Positions 1-8,574 of a stretch of DNA of 64,000 bases are shown here, piece by piece; position 1 is the first letter of the stretch; each line of letters begins with the position of its first letter. Both the position numbers and the translations under genes were made by a program. This stretch comes from Pseudomonas sp. Irchel s3b2 (GTDB lineage Bacteria > Pseudomonadota > Gammaproteobacteria > Pseudomonadales > Pseudomonadaceae): contig NZ_FYEB01000001.1 of NCBI RefSeq assembly GCF_900187445.1, positions 868,001 through 932,000 on the forward strand, given 5' to 3'. Under the pieces are notes generated by a model, which was not told the origin of the DNA, ran no database searches, and was given only the letters and a program-made list of their open reading frames with translations.

Positions 1-905
1 GTCTGGTACAGACCGATACCGCCGCCGAACCCGGCAGCGTCAAAAGCTATGACCTGACCAGCCAGGATCGCATCGTCCGTGGACGCATGCCGACCCTGGA
101 AATGATCAACGAGCGTTTCGCCCGCTACACCCGCATCAGCATGTTCAACATGCTGCGCCGCTCGGCGGACGTTGCCGTCGGTGGCGTGCAGGTGATGAAG
201 TTCGGCGAATACGTGCACTCGCTGTACGTGCCGACCAGCCTCAACCTGGTCAAGATCAAACCATTGCGCGGCACTGCGCTATTCATCCTCGACGCCAAAC
301 TGGTGTTCAAACTGGTGGACAACTTCTTCGGCGGCGACGGCCGTCACGCGAAAATCGAAGGGCGTGAATTCACCCCGACCGAACTGCGTGTGGTGCGCAT
401 GGTGCTGGAGCAGGCCTTCGTCGATTTGAAAGAAGCGTGGCAGGCAATCATGGAAGTGAACTTCGAGTACATCAACTCGGAAGTGAACCCGGCCATGGCC
501 AACATCGTAGGCCCGAGCGAAGCCATTGTGGTGTCGACGTTTCACATCGAACTCGATGGCGGTGGCGGCGACCTGCACGTGACCATGCCGTACTCGATGA
601 TCGAGCCGGTGCGCGAAATGCTCGACGCCGGCTTTCAGTCCGACCTCGATGACCAGGACGAGCGCTGGGTCAACGCCCTGCGTCAGGACGTTCTGGATGT
701 CGATGTGCCGATCGGTGCCACGGTTGCCCGCCGCCAGTTGAAGCTGCGCGACATCCTGCACATGCAACCGGGGGACATTATCCCGGTGGAAATGCCGGAA
801 GACATGATCATGCGCGCCAACGGCGTGCCGGCCTTCAAGGTCAAGATGGGTTCGCACAAAGGCAACCTCGCGTTGCAGGTGATCGAGCCGATCGAGCGCC
901 GCTGA
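1..905 (+). CDS. fliM: Flagellar motor switch protein FliM, 5' end cut by window
   Basis: FliM forms the middle of the flagellar C-ring, binds phospho-CheY and contacts FliG and FliN. The open frame already runs at base 3 (LVQTDTAAEPGS) and gives 300 residues, so about 22 N-terminal residues lie outside the window. Those should include the CheY-binding peptide of the family. The CheC-like middle domain (for example GDGRHAKIEGREFTPTE) and the C-terminal SpoA domain are both present. The stop at 903-905 is followed by fliN after 61 bases. This is the first gene here of a fliMNOPQR-flhB run. Confidence 0.95.
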   Translation, partial: LVQTDTAAEPGSVKSYDLTSQDRIVRGRMPTLEMINERFARYTRISMFNMLRRSADVAVGGVQVMKFGEYVHSLYVPTSLNLVKIKPLRGTALFILDAKLVFKLVDNFFGGDGRHAKIEGREFTPTELRVVRMVLEQAFVDLKEAWQAIMEVNFEYINSEVNPAMANIVGPSEAIVVSTFHIELDGGGGDLHVTMPYSMIEPVREMLDAGFQSDLDDQDERWVNALRQDVLDVDVPIGATVARRQLKLRDILHMQPGDIIPVEMPEDMIMRANGVPAFKVKMGSHKGNLALQVIEPIERR

Positions 906-966
906 CCGGCGCTCCCCTCCCTTTTAATTGACTGCTCTTGATTGAGCAGGTGCCCGCCGAGGACAA

Positions 967-1428
967 ATGATGAATGACGATATGAATGCCCAGGACGACC
1001 AGGCGCTGGCCGATGAATGGGCTGCAGCCCTGCAAGAAACCGGTGATGCCGGGCAGGACGATATCGATGCCTTGCTGGCCGCCGACGCCGCCGGTTCGCC
1101 GTCCAACCGTCTGCCGATGGAAGAGTTCGGCAGCGTGCCGAGGAACAACGATCCGGTGACGCTGGATGGTCCGAATCTGGACGTGATCCTCGACATTCCG
1201 GTGTCGATTTCCATGGAAGTCGGCAGCACCGACATCAACATCCGCAACTTGCTGCAACTCAACCAGGGTTCGGTGATCGAGCTCGATCGTCTGGCCGGCG
1301 AGCCGCTGGACGTGCTGGTCAACGGCACGCTCATCGCCCACGGTGAAGTGGTGGTGGTCAACGAAAAGTTCGGCATCCGCCTGACCGACGTGATCAGCCC
1401 AAGCGAACGCATCAAGAAGCTGCGCTGA
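967..1428 (+). CDS. fliN: Flagellar motor switch protein FliN
   Basis: FliN is the lower C-ring component and helps dock export cargo. The protein has 153 residues. The conserved SpoA domain fills roughly residues 65-153 (VSISMEVGSTDINIRNLL, then GIRLTDVISPSERIKKLR). The first 60 residues are an acidic, flexible extension. Residues 29-40 of it, GQDDIDALLAAD, resemble the CheY-binding peptide at the FliM N-terminus. The start at 967 (ATGATGAAT) follows GAGGAC; the second ATG (970) is an equally good start. The stop at 1426-1428 directly abuts the GTG of fliO. Confidence 0.95.
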   Translation: MMNDDMNAQDDQALADEWAAALQETGDAGQDDIDALLAADAAGSPSNRLPMEEFGSVPRNNDPVTLDGPNLDVILDIPVSISMEVGSTDINIRNLLQLNQGSVIELDRLAGEPLDVLVNGTLIAHGEVVVVNEKFGIRLTDVISPSERIKKLR

Positions 1429-1893
1429 GTGAAAAGGGTTCTGGGAAGAGTGCTTGGGCTAGCGCTTGGGTTAGCGCTGGCCTTGTCGTTCAGCGTACTG
1501 GCGGCCGAACCGGCTGCGACAGCGGCCGCCGTGCCGGCCGTCAGCGGCGGTGTGGCGGGGCAGTTGACGCAATTGGTATTCGGCTTGCTGCTGGTGCTGG
1601 GGTTGATCTTCTTCCTCGCCTGGTTGCTGCGCCGGGTCCAGCAGGCCGGGCCGGCGGGCAAGGGGCAGGTGATCGAGCTGATCGGTTCGCGCGCCTTGGG
1701 TCCTCGTGATCGTTTGATGCTGGTGCAGGTCGGCAGCGAGCAGATCCTGCTCGGTCTCAGCCCCGGTACCATCACCGCGCTGCATGTGCTCAAGGAGCCG
1801 GTGCCGGTGCCCGCCACTACCGAGAAAGCGACCCCGGAGTTTGCTCAGCATCTGTTGAAGATGCTCGGCAAGGATCAGAAGGATAAGAAGTAA
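1429..1893 (+). CDS. fliO: Flagellar biosynthesis protein FliO
   Basis: FliO is a small inner-membrane protein that helps assemble the FliP ring of the flagellar export gate. The 154-residue product has a signal-like hydrophobic N-terminus (about residues 5-24), a second membrane segment (about 47-67, [19 protein letters not shown]), and a cytoplasmic domain with [19 protein letters not shown] typical of FliO. It starts with GTG immediately after the fliN stop and ends in TAATG, where the last A is also the first base of fliP. Both junctions suggest coupled translation. Confidence 0.9.
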   Translation: MKRVLGRVLGLALGLALALSFSVLAAEPAATAAAVPAVSGGVAGQLTQLVFGLLLVLGLIFFLAWLLRRVQQAGPAGKGQVIELIGSRALGPRDRLMLVQVGSEQILLGLSPGTITALHVLKEPVPVPATTEKATPEFAQHLLKMLGKDQKDKK

Positions 1894-2651
1894 TGGGTGC
1901 GCTACGCATCGTCTTGACGCTGGCCCTGATGCTGGTCGCGCCGCTGGCGTTCGCCGCCGATCCGTTGTCGATCCCGGCGATCACCTTGGGCACCAACGCC
2001 GAAGGCGCTCAGGAATACTCGGTCAGCCTGCAAATCCTGCTGATCATGACCGCGCTGAGTTTCATCCCGGCGTTCGTCATGCTGATGACCAGTTTCACCC
2101 GGATCATCATCGTTTTTTCGATCCTGCGTCAGGCCCTGGGCTTGCAGCAGACACCGTCGAACCAGATCCTTACCGGCATGGCGCTGTTCCTGACCATGTT
2201 CATCATGGCGCCGGTGTTCGATCGGGTGAATCAGGATGCCTTGCAGCCGTACCTGGCGGAGAAACTCACCGCGCAGGATGCCGTGACCAAGGCGCAGGTG
2301 CCGATCAAGGACTTCATGCTGGCGCAGACTCGCAGCAGCGATCTGGAGCTGTTCATGCGCTTGTCCAAGCGCACCGACATTGCTTCGCCCGATCAGGCGC
2401 CGCTGACGATTCTGGTGCCGGCGTTCGTGACCTCGGAGCTTAAAACCGCGTTCCAGATCGGCTTCATGATTTTCATCCCATTCCTGATCATCGATCTGGT
2501 CGTGGCCAGCGTGCTGATGGCGATGGGTATGATGATGCTCTCGCCACTGATCATTTCCCTGCCGTTCAAGATCATGCTGTTCGTGCTGGTGGATGGCTGG
2601 GCGTTGATCATTGGCACCTTGGCGAGCAGCTTCGGCGGTGTTTCACCATGA
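1893..2651 (+). CDS. fliP: Flagellar type III export gate protein FliP
   Basis: FliP is the main subunit of the FliPQR export gate in the inner membrane. The 252 residues match the family length. A cleavable signal peptide (about residues 1-21, ending LAFAA) is followed by membrane segments around 45-75, 85-108, 190-210 and 215-245. The strongly conserved stretch [20 protein letters not shown] is present. The start overlaps the fliO stop by one base, and the end overlaps the fliQ start by four (ATGA-type junction at 2648-2651). Confidence 0.96.
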   Translation: MGALRIVLTLALMLVAPLAFAADPLSIPAITLGTNAEGAQEYSVSLQILLIMTALSFIPAFVMLMTSFTRIIIVFSILRQALGLQQTPSNQILTGMALFLTMFIMAPVFDRVNQDALQPYLAEKLTAQDAVTKAQVPIKDFMLAQTRSSDLELFMRLSKRTDIASPDQAPLTILVPAFVTSELKTAFQIGFMIFIPFLIIDLVVASVLMAMGMMMLSPLIISLPFKIMLFVLVDGWALIIGTLASSFGGVSP

Positions 2652-2917
2652 CGCCGGAAGTTGCCGTAGACATCTTTCGCGAAGCGCTATGGCTGACCAC
2701 TGTGATGGTCGCCGTACTGGTGATCCCAAGCTTGCTGGTGGGGTTGTTGGTGGCAATGTTCCAGGCGGCTACCCAGATCAACGAACAGACCCTGAGCTTC
2801 CTGCCGCGCCTGCTGGTGATGCTGGTGACCCTGATCGTTGCCGGCCCGTGGCTGGTGCAGACTTTCATGGAATATATCCTCCAGCTGTACCACAGCATTC
2901 CTCAGGTCATCGGCTGA
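2648..2917 (+). CDS. fliQ: Flagellar export gate protein FliQ
   Basis: FliQ is the small two-helix subunit of the export gate. The product has 89 residues, the standard length. Two hydrophobic helices (about 15-37 and 53-73) are joined by the conserved [17 protein letters not shown] segment. The ATG lies inside the fliP stop (4-base overlap). FliR begins three bases after the fliQ stop, so P, Q and R are likely co-translated. Confidence 0.95.
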   Translation: MTPEVAVDIFREALWLTTVMVAVLVIPSLLVGLLVAMFQAATQINEQTLSFLPRLLVMLVTLIVAGPWLVQTFMEYILQLYHSIPQVIG

Positions 2918-2920
2918 ATC

Positions 2921-3703
2921 ATGTCGCTGCTGCAGTTGACCGATACCCAGATCAGCACCTGGGTGGCGACGTTCATGTTGCCGCTGTTTCGCATCGGCTC
3001 GTTGCTGATGGTCATGCCGATTTTCGGCACGACGCTGGTGCCCACGCGCATCCGTTTGTACTTCGCCCTGGCGATCACCTTCGTGATCGCTCCCGGCCTG
3101 CCGCCGATGCCGCCAGTCAACGCGCTGGACCTGAGCGCACTGCTGCTGATCGCCGAGCAGATCATCATCGGCGCGGTGTTGGGTTTCTCCTTGCAGTTGT
3201 TCTTCCAGGCTTTCGTGGTCGCCGGGCAAATTGTCGCGATCCAGATGGGCATGGGCTTCGCCTCGATGGTCGACCCTACGAACGGCGTGTCAGTGGCGGT
3301 GATCGGGCAGTTTTTCACCATGCTGGTGACCCTGCTGTTCCTGTCGATGAACGGCCACTTGGTGGTGTTCGAAGTCCTCACCGAAAGCTTCACCACGCTG
3401 CCGGTCGGTGGTGGGTTGATGGTCCATCATTTCTGGGAGCTGGCCGGTAAACTCGGCTGGGTGCTCGGTGCGGCACTGTTGCTGGTGTTGCCGGCGATCA
3501 CTGCGTTGCTGGTGGTCAACATTGCGTTTGGCGTGATGACCCGGGCGGCGCCGCAGCTGAACATCTTCTCGATCGGCTTCCCGCTGACCCTGGTGCTCGG
3601 GCTGTTCATTGTCTGGGTCGGTCTGGCGGACATTCTCAATCAGTATCAACCGCTGGCCTCCGAGGCCTTGCAGTTGTTACGCGAACTGGCACGGGCGCGC
3701 TGA
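2921..3703 (+). CDS. fliR: Flagellar export gate protein FliR
   Basis: FliR is the single-copy subunit that closes the FliP5Q4R1 export gate. It has 260 residues and six or so membrane helices. Recognisable family segments are PIFGTTLVPTRIRLYFALAI near residue 30 and QAFVVAGQIVAIQMGMGFAS near 90. The ATG is three bases after the fliQ stop. The stop is followed after three bases by flhB. Confidence 0.95.
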   Translation: MSLLQLTDTQISTWVATFMLPLFRIGSLLMVMPIFGTTLVPTRIRLYFALAITFVIAPGLPPMPPVNALDLSALLLIAEQIIIGAVLGFSLQLFFQAFVVAGQIVAIQMGMGFASMVDPTNGVSVAVIGQFFTMLVTLLFLSMNGHLVVFEVLTESFTTLPVGGGLMVHHFWELAGKLGWVLGAALLLVLPAITALLVVNIAFGVMTRAAPQLNIFSIGFPLTLVLGLFIVWVGLADILNQYQPLASEALQLLRELARAR

Positions 3704-3706
3704 GTC

Positions 3707-4843
3707 ATGGCTGAGAGCGAAAGCGGTCAGGACAAAACAGAAGACCCCACGGAGAAACGTAAAAAGGACTCCCGTGAGAAGGGCGAGATTGCACGCTCCA
3801 AGGAGCTCAATACGCTGGCGATCATGCTCGCCGGAGCCGGTGCGCTGCTGATTTTTGGTGGTGCATTGGCACAGGACATGATGGAGCTGATGCGGATGAA
3901 CTTCACGCTGTCGCGGGAAGTGATTCTGGATGAGCGCAACATGGGCACCTTCTTGCTGCACTCGGGACAGATTGCCCTGTTGGCGATTCAACCGGTGATG
4001 ATCACTTTGCTGTTGGCTGCGTTGCTCGGCCCGATCTCCCTCGGCGGCTGGCTGTTCGCGGCGGGCTCCATGGCGCCCAAGTTCAGTCGCATGAACCCGG
4101 GCGCGGGGCTGAAACGGATGTTCTCGGCCAAAGCGTTGGTTGAATTACTCAAGGCTTTGGCGAAGTTTTTCATCGTGTTGTTCGTGGCGTTGGTGGTCTT
4201 GTCGTCGGACATCGATGATCTGCTGCGCATCGCCCATGAGCCATTGGACATGGCGATCATTCACAGCCTGCAAGTGGTCGGCTGGAGCACCTTGTGGATG
4301 GCTTGCGGGCTGATCCTCATCGCTGCGGTCGACGTGCCGGTGCAGATTTGGGAAAGCCTGAAAAAACTGAAAATGACCAAGCAGGAAGTGCGCGATGAGC
4401 ACAAGGATCAGGAAGGTAAGCCAGAGGTCAAGCAGCGTATTCGTCAGTTGCAACGCGAGATGTCGCAGCGACGGATGATGGCCGCGATCCCCGAGGCCGA
4501 CGTGGTCATCACCAACCCGACTCACTATGCGGTGGCACTCAAGTACGACCCGGAAAAGGGTGGGGCGCCGATGCTGGTCGCCAAGGGCAGCGACTTCCTG
4601 GCCTTGAAGATTCGTGAAATTGCTGTGGCGAATGAAGTGCTGTTGCTCGAGTCGCCGGCGCTGGCGCGGTCGATTTATTACTCCACTGAACTGGAACAGG
4701 AAATTCCGGGTGGGTTGTATCTGGCGGTCGCGCAGGTATTGGCGTATGTCTACCAGATCCGCCAGTACCGCGCGGGCAAGGGCAAGCGTCCGGATCCGCT
4801 CCAGGATGATTTGCCGATTCCGCCGGATTTACGACGGGATTAG
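3707..4843 (+). CDS. flhB: Flagellar export switch protein FlhB
   Basis: FlhB is an inner-membrane export-gate protein whose cytoplasmic domain cleaves itself at NPTH to switch export from rod/hook to filament proteins. The gene encodes 378 residues. The charged N-terminus (EDPTEKRKKDSREKGEIARS) leads into four membrane helices up to about residue 210. A long linker helix follows, then NPTH at residues 270-273. The last residues (LQDDLPIPPDLRRD, 365-378) recur in decayed form at 6134-6181, beyond the inserted RHS gene. The ATG follows the fliR stop by three bases. Confidence 0.96.
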   Translation: MAESESGQDKTEDPTEKRKKDSREKGEIARSKELNTLAIMLAGAGALLIFGGALAQDMMELMRMNFTLSREVILDERNMGTFLLHSGQIALLAIQPVMITLLLAALLGPISLGGWLFAAGSMAPKFSRMNPGAGLKRMFSAKALVELLKALAKFFIVLFVALVVLSSDIDDLLRIAHEPLDMAIIHSLQVVGWSTLWMACGLILIAAVDVPVQIWESLKKLKMTKQEVRDEHKDQEGKPEVKQRIRQLQREMSQRRMMAAIPEADVVITNPTHYAVALKYDPEKGGAPMLVAKGSDFLALKIREIAVANEVLLLESPALARSIYYSTELEQEIPGGLYLAVAQVLAYVYQIRQYRAGKGKRPDPLQDDLPIPPDLRRD

Positions 4844-4895
4844 TGTGGTTTGTTGGCTGAGATGAACAGATCATCAATGCTGATCAGAGGTGTTG

Positions 4896-5996
4896 TTATT
4901 TGAATACCTTGTTTCGAATTCGGGATGCTTCTTCCCGCAGAGCGTGAGCTTCTGGGTGTGAAATTGATTCGAGTCTTTTGTAATATGACTGCGTCAGCGT
5001 GTCGTCTGGGGAGATACGGGGGAAGCGAGATAATATATGCGCGTCTTTAGGGTAGAGGTTTAATTTGTTTAAAATGGGTCGAAGTGCTGTTAGTTCGGTT
5101 TGTGTTTGAAGGAGGGCGGTTTCGAACTGTGAAGTGTTGTAATGTTTTTTTGTATGGGTTAAAAAATCAAATACGTTAGTTGTGGTTTTGTGGGTTTCAA
5201 ATCGAAAGGTGTTATATGCCGATATTTCAAGGCTTCCTGTCGGCCTGTAGGGTGTGTTGAAGGAGTACGCAAATTCGGTATCTTGGCTCAGTACCTCGTT
5301 ACGCGCGTTATTAACCAGTTTATCTGCTCTCCTTTCCAGGTCGCCAATTTTTTTGGATGCTTTGAGTCCTTCTTTCGGCGTGTACCCGCTCTTTGTCCAT
5401 AAAGCCCTTTGGTTCGGGCCAAACGACGGAACATACGTAGATTTTGTGCCTACGATTCGAGCTATCCATCGTGGGATATGACCGGTAGGATCAGCTTTAC
5501 CGATAGGATCTCCTAAACAATACGAATATGGATTTAACCCCCCCTCCCCAAACGGACTCCAACTATCCGGACTATTAAACCGCATCAACACCGGATTAAA
5601 CGCCCGATACCCATTCCCCAACAAATAATGCCCGGTCACCGGATTCGGCCGTTCGCCGTTGAAGCCAAGCAGGCTCAGCAGTCCATCGCTGGCAGGGCGA
5701 TGGCCATAAGGCGAGTAGGCAATTGGCTGTGATTGAGTGTCGTTGTTGAGGGTATGCAGCACCGAGCGTTGCAGGTCGGTGGCCAGTAGGGTGGTGTCGA
5801 GAGCGGTGGCCTTGCGCTGTTGTTGCGCCAACAACTGGGCGTCATGCTGGACGATTGAGTGCGCAATCGCTCCTTGAATTTCAGTCGCCAGGTGGCTTTT
5901 GCAGTAGAAGCGGTGACGAACTGGGGTGGACGGCGAGCTGTCGCTGGTCAGTCGATCTAAAGGATCGTAGTGATAGTTGCAGAGCACGGAAAGCAT
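4896..5996 (-). CDS. Orphan RHS/TccC-like tip protein with variable C-terminal domain
   Basis: The 366-residue product contains the end of an RHS core and a unique tail. It has an early YDPLDRL motif, then SPYGHRPASDGLLSLLGFNG and LLGNGYRAFNPVLMRFNSPD, and the core border DPTGH at residues 169-173. This is the hallmark of RHS and Tc-toxin C proteins, where the part after the border is usually a toxin. The 193-residue tail is charged and helix-rich, and I do not recognise it. No N-terminal shell or secretion domain is present. The open frame extends to 6110, but I chose ATG 5996 because the second copy in this window (57595) starts at the matching point. The tail is visibly AT-richer than its neighbours. 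No room remains for an immunity gene before flhB (52 bases). Confidence 0.75.
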   Translation of the reverse strand: MLSVLCNYHYDPLDRLTSDSSPSTPVRHRFYCKSHLATEIQGAIAHSIVQHDAQLLAQQQRKATALDTTLLATDLQRSVLHTLNNDTQSQPIAYSPYGHRPASDGLLSLLGFNGERPNPVTGHYLLGNGYRAFNPVLMRFNSPDSWSPFGEGGLNPYSYCLGDPIGKADPTGHIPRWIARIVGTKSTYVPSFGPNQRALWTKSGYTPKEGLKASKKIGDLERRADKLVNNARNEVLSQDTEFAYSFNTPYRPTGSLEISAYNTFRFETHKTTTNVFDFLTHTKKHYNTSQFETALLQTQTELTALRPILNKLNLYPKDAHILSRFPRISPDDTLTQSYYKRLESISHPEAHALREEASRIRNKVFK

Positions 5997-6133
5997 GGGA
6001 TCATTCCGGTTTTTGAAGAGTGGAGTCTGAGTATCTACACGGGTGCTCAGGTTGGGTACTAGCAGAACTGATAGGGGCGGTGGTCTGTGCAGCAGCCCTG
6101 CATGCCTCACGGGCGAGGGCGCGGCTCGATTCG

Positions 6134-6181
6134 CTCAAGGAGGATTTGCCGATTCCACCGGATTTGTGCCGCGATTCCTGA
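6134..6181 (+). pseudogene. Decayed duplicate of the flhB 3' end
   Basis: Read in frame from 6134, this stretch gives LKEDLPIPPDLCRDS and a stop. The true flhB end at 4799-4843 gives LQDDLPIPPDLRRD and a stop. The similarity extends a little further upstream (GGGCGAGGGCG against GGGCAAGGGCAAG) with a small gap. It is plus-strand, like flhB, and sits on the far side of the inserted RHS gene. It is best read as a remnant left when that segment entered. Confidence 0.75.
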
Positions 6182-6202
6182 TTGTTGTGTTGGCAATGCT
6201 GG

Positions 6203-6296
6203 CCTCTTCGCGGGCAAGCCTCGCTCCTACGGGGCGGTGGCGTTCCCGAATGCTGTGATCAACGCAAAACCTGAGCGAGGCTTGCCCGCGAAGAGG
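6203..6296. repeat. REP pair, GAGCGAGGCTTGCCCGCGAAG type
   Basis: Two copies of the short palindromic element face each other: CTTCGCGGGCAAGCCTCGCT on the left and AGCGAGGCTTGCCCGCGAAG on the right, separated by about 45 bases. This inverted-pair arrangement (REPIN) is common in P. fluorescens genomes. It lies between the flhB remnant and the flhA promoter. Confidence 0.85.
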
Positions 6297-6356
6297 TCGG
6301 CCCAGGCAATACAAATCCCGCAACCAACCCCTCTGTTTCAAACCCCCGGCAAAAGT

Positions 6357-6372
6357 TGGAAAGCTTCTTGCA
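6357..6372 (+). promoter_or_regulatory. Sigma-54 promoter candidate for flhA
   Basis: TGGAAAGCTTCTTGCA has TGG, G at the seventh base, four spacer bases and TTGCA. The -24 GG (6358-6359) and -12 GC (6370-6371) are 12 bases apart, as RpoN requires. It lies 62 bases before the flhA start. In Pseudomonas, flhA is known as an RpoN/FleQ-controlled gene. No activator site was identified by eye. Confidence 0.65.
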
Positions 6373-6433
6373 GTAGCCGCCCCGAGCCTGCTTCAGGCGT
6401 CAAAAGTTTGCTTTAAAGAAACGGGGAAAACCG

Positions 6434-8563
6434 GTGGATCGCTCTCAGTTAATCAACACTGCACGCACGAACGTTGCCGACCTCAGTCGAGGCAATCTGG
6501 GTGTGCCGCTGTTGCTGCTGGTCATGCTGGCCATGATGATGTTGCCGGTGCCGCCGTTCCTGCTGGACGTGTTTTTCACGTTCAACATTGCCTTGTCCAT
6601 CGTCGTATTGCTGGTCTGCGTGTACGCCTTGCGGCCGCTGGATTTTGCGGTATTCCCGACCATTCTGCTGGTGGCGACGTTGCTGCGACTGGCGCTGAAC
6701 GTGGCCTCGACACGGGTGGTGATGCTTCACGGTCAGGACGGCCATGCCGCCGCCGGTAAGGTGATCCAGGCCTTCGGTGAGGTGGTGATCGGCGGTAACT
6801 ATGTGGTCGGTATCGTGGTCTTCGCGATTTTGATGATCATCAACTTCGTCGTGGTGACCAAGGGCGCGGGGCGGATTTCCGAGGTGAGCGCGCGTTTCAC
6901 CCTCGATGCGATGCCCGGTAAACAGATGGCGATCGATGCCGACTTGAACGCCGGCCTGATCGATCAGAATCAGGCGAAACTGCGCCGGATGGAAGTGGCC
7001 CAGGAAGCCGAGTTCTACGGTTCCATGGACGGTGCCAGCAAGTTCGTGCGCGGTGACGCCATTGCCGGTCTGCTGATTCTGTTCATCAACCTGATCGGTG
7101 GCATGGCGGTCGGTATTTTCCAGCACGGCATGAGCTTTGGCGATGCCGGTCGGGTGTACGCCTTGTTGACCATCGGTGACGGTTTGGTGGCGCAATTGCC
7201 ATCACTGCTGTTGTCGACTGCTGCTGCAATCATGGTGACCCGTGCTTCCGGTTCGGAAGACATGGGTAAGCAGATCAACCGTCAGATGTTCGCCTCGCCA
7301 AAAGCCTTGGCGGTGGCCGCTGGCTTGATGGCGGTGATGGGCCTGGTGCCGGGCATGCCGCATTTTTCCTTTCTGAGCATGGCAGCCCTGGCGGCTGGCG
7401 GCGCTTACCTGTTCTGGAAGAAGCAGAACACAGTCAAGGTTCAGGCCCTGCAAGAGGTCAAGCGTCAGCAGGAACTGTTGCCATCGCCGGCCCGCGCTCA
7501 GGAAACCAAAGAGCTTGGCTGGGATGACGTGACCCCGATCGACATGATCGGCCTGGAAGTCGGCTATCGCCTGATTCCGCTGGTGGACCGCAACCAAGGT
7601 GGTCAGTTGCTGGCACGGATCAAGGGTGTGCGTAAAAAGCTTTCCCAGGACCTGGGCTTCCTGATGCCGACTGTGCATATCCGTGACAACCTCGACCTGG
7701 CGCCAAGCGCCTACCGCCTGACCCTGATGGGCGTGATCCTGGCCGAAGCCGAGATTTACCCGGAGCGCGAATTGGCGATCAACCCGGGGCAGGTCTACGG
7801 CACGCTCAACGGCATCACCGCCAAAGATCCGGCTTTCGGTCTGGAGGCGGTCTGGATCGAAATCAGCCAGCGCGCCCAGGCGCAATCCCTCGGTTACACC
7901 GTGGTTGATGCCAGTACGGTCGTGGCGACCCACTTGAACCAGATTCTGTACAAGCACTCCAGCGAGCTGATCGGCCACGAAGAAGTCCAGCAACTCATGC
8001 AATTGCTGGCCAAAAGCTCACCGAAACTGGCCGAGGAGCTGGTGCCGGGGGTGGTTTCGCTGTCGCAGCTGCTCAAAGTATTGCAAGCGTTGCTGGCCGA
8101 ACAGGTGCCGGTACGGGACATCCGCAGCATCGCCGAAGCCATCGCGAATAACGCCGCCAAGAGTCAAGATACTGCCGCTTTGGTGGCCGCGGTGCGCGTC
8201 GGTGTATCTCGTGCCATCGTGCAAAGCATTGTAGGCACTGAGTCGGAGCTGCCTGTGATCACCTTGGAACCAAGGTTGGAACAAATATTGCTCAATAGTC
8301 TTCAGAAGGCAGGACAAGGCTCGGAAGAGGGCGTTCTGCTGGAGCCAAGCATGGCGGAGAAACTGCAACGTTCGTTGATCGAAGCGGCGCAGCGTCAGGA
8401 AATGCAAGGTCAACCGGTTATTTTGCTGGTGGCCGGTCCGGTTCGCGCGATGCTCTCGCGATTCGGCCGACTGGCAGTCCCGGGTTTGCATGTGTTGGCT
8501 TATCAGGAAATTCCTGACAACAAGCAAGTGACCATCGTTGCGACAGTAGGGCCCAACGGCTGA
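6434..8563 (+). CDS. flhA: Flagellar export gate protein FlhA
   Basis: FlhA is the large ring-forming export-gate protein that receives chaperone-cargo complexes and uses the proton gradient. The 709-residue product has about eight N-terminal membrane helices up to residue 330. The family signature ARFTLDAMPGKQMAIDAD falls at residues 153-170. A large cytoplasmic C-terminal domain completes it. The GTG start at 6434 follows GGGG at 6423-6426. It is separated from flhB by the RHS insertion but has its own promoter candidate at 6357-6372. flhF starts 11 bases after the stop. Confidence 0.96.
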   Translation: MDRSQLINTARTNVADLSRGNLGVPLLLLVMLAMMMLPVPPFLLDVFFTFNIALSIVVLLVCVYALRPLDFAVFPTILLVATLLRLALNVASTRVVMLHGQDGHAAAGKVIQAFGEVVIGGNYVVGIVVFAILMIINFVVVTKGAGRISEVSARFTLDAMPGKQMAIDADLNAGLIDQNQAKLRRMEVAQEAEFYGSMDGASKFVRGDAIAGLLILFINLIGGMAVGIFQHGMSFGDAGRVYALLTIGDGLVAQLPSLLLSTAAAIMVTRASGSEDMGKQINRQMFASPKALAVAAGLMAVMGLVPGMPHFSFLSMAALAAGGAYLFWKKQNTVKVQALQEVKRQQELLPSPARAQETKELGWDDVTPIDMIGLEVGYRLIPLVDRNQGGQLLARIKGVRKKLSQDLGFLMPTVHIRDNLDLAPSAYRLTLMGVILAEAEIYPERELAINPGQVYGTLNGITAKDPAFGLEAVWIEISQRAQAQSLGYTVVDASTVVATHLNQILYKHSSELIGHEEVQQLMQLLAKSSPKLAEELVPGVVSLSQLLKVLQALLAEQVPVRDIRSIAEAIANNAAKSQDTAALVAAVRVGVSRAIVQSIVGTESELPVITLEPRLEQILLNSLQKAGQGSEEGVLLEPSMAEKLQRSLIEAAQRQEMQGQPVILLVAGPVRAMLSRFGRLAVPGLHVLAYQEIPDNKQVTIVATVGPNG

Positions 8564-8574
8564 GGTAGTGGTTT

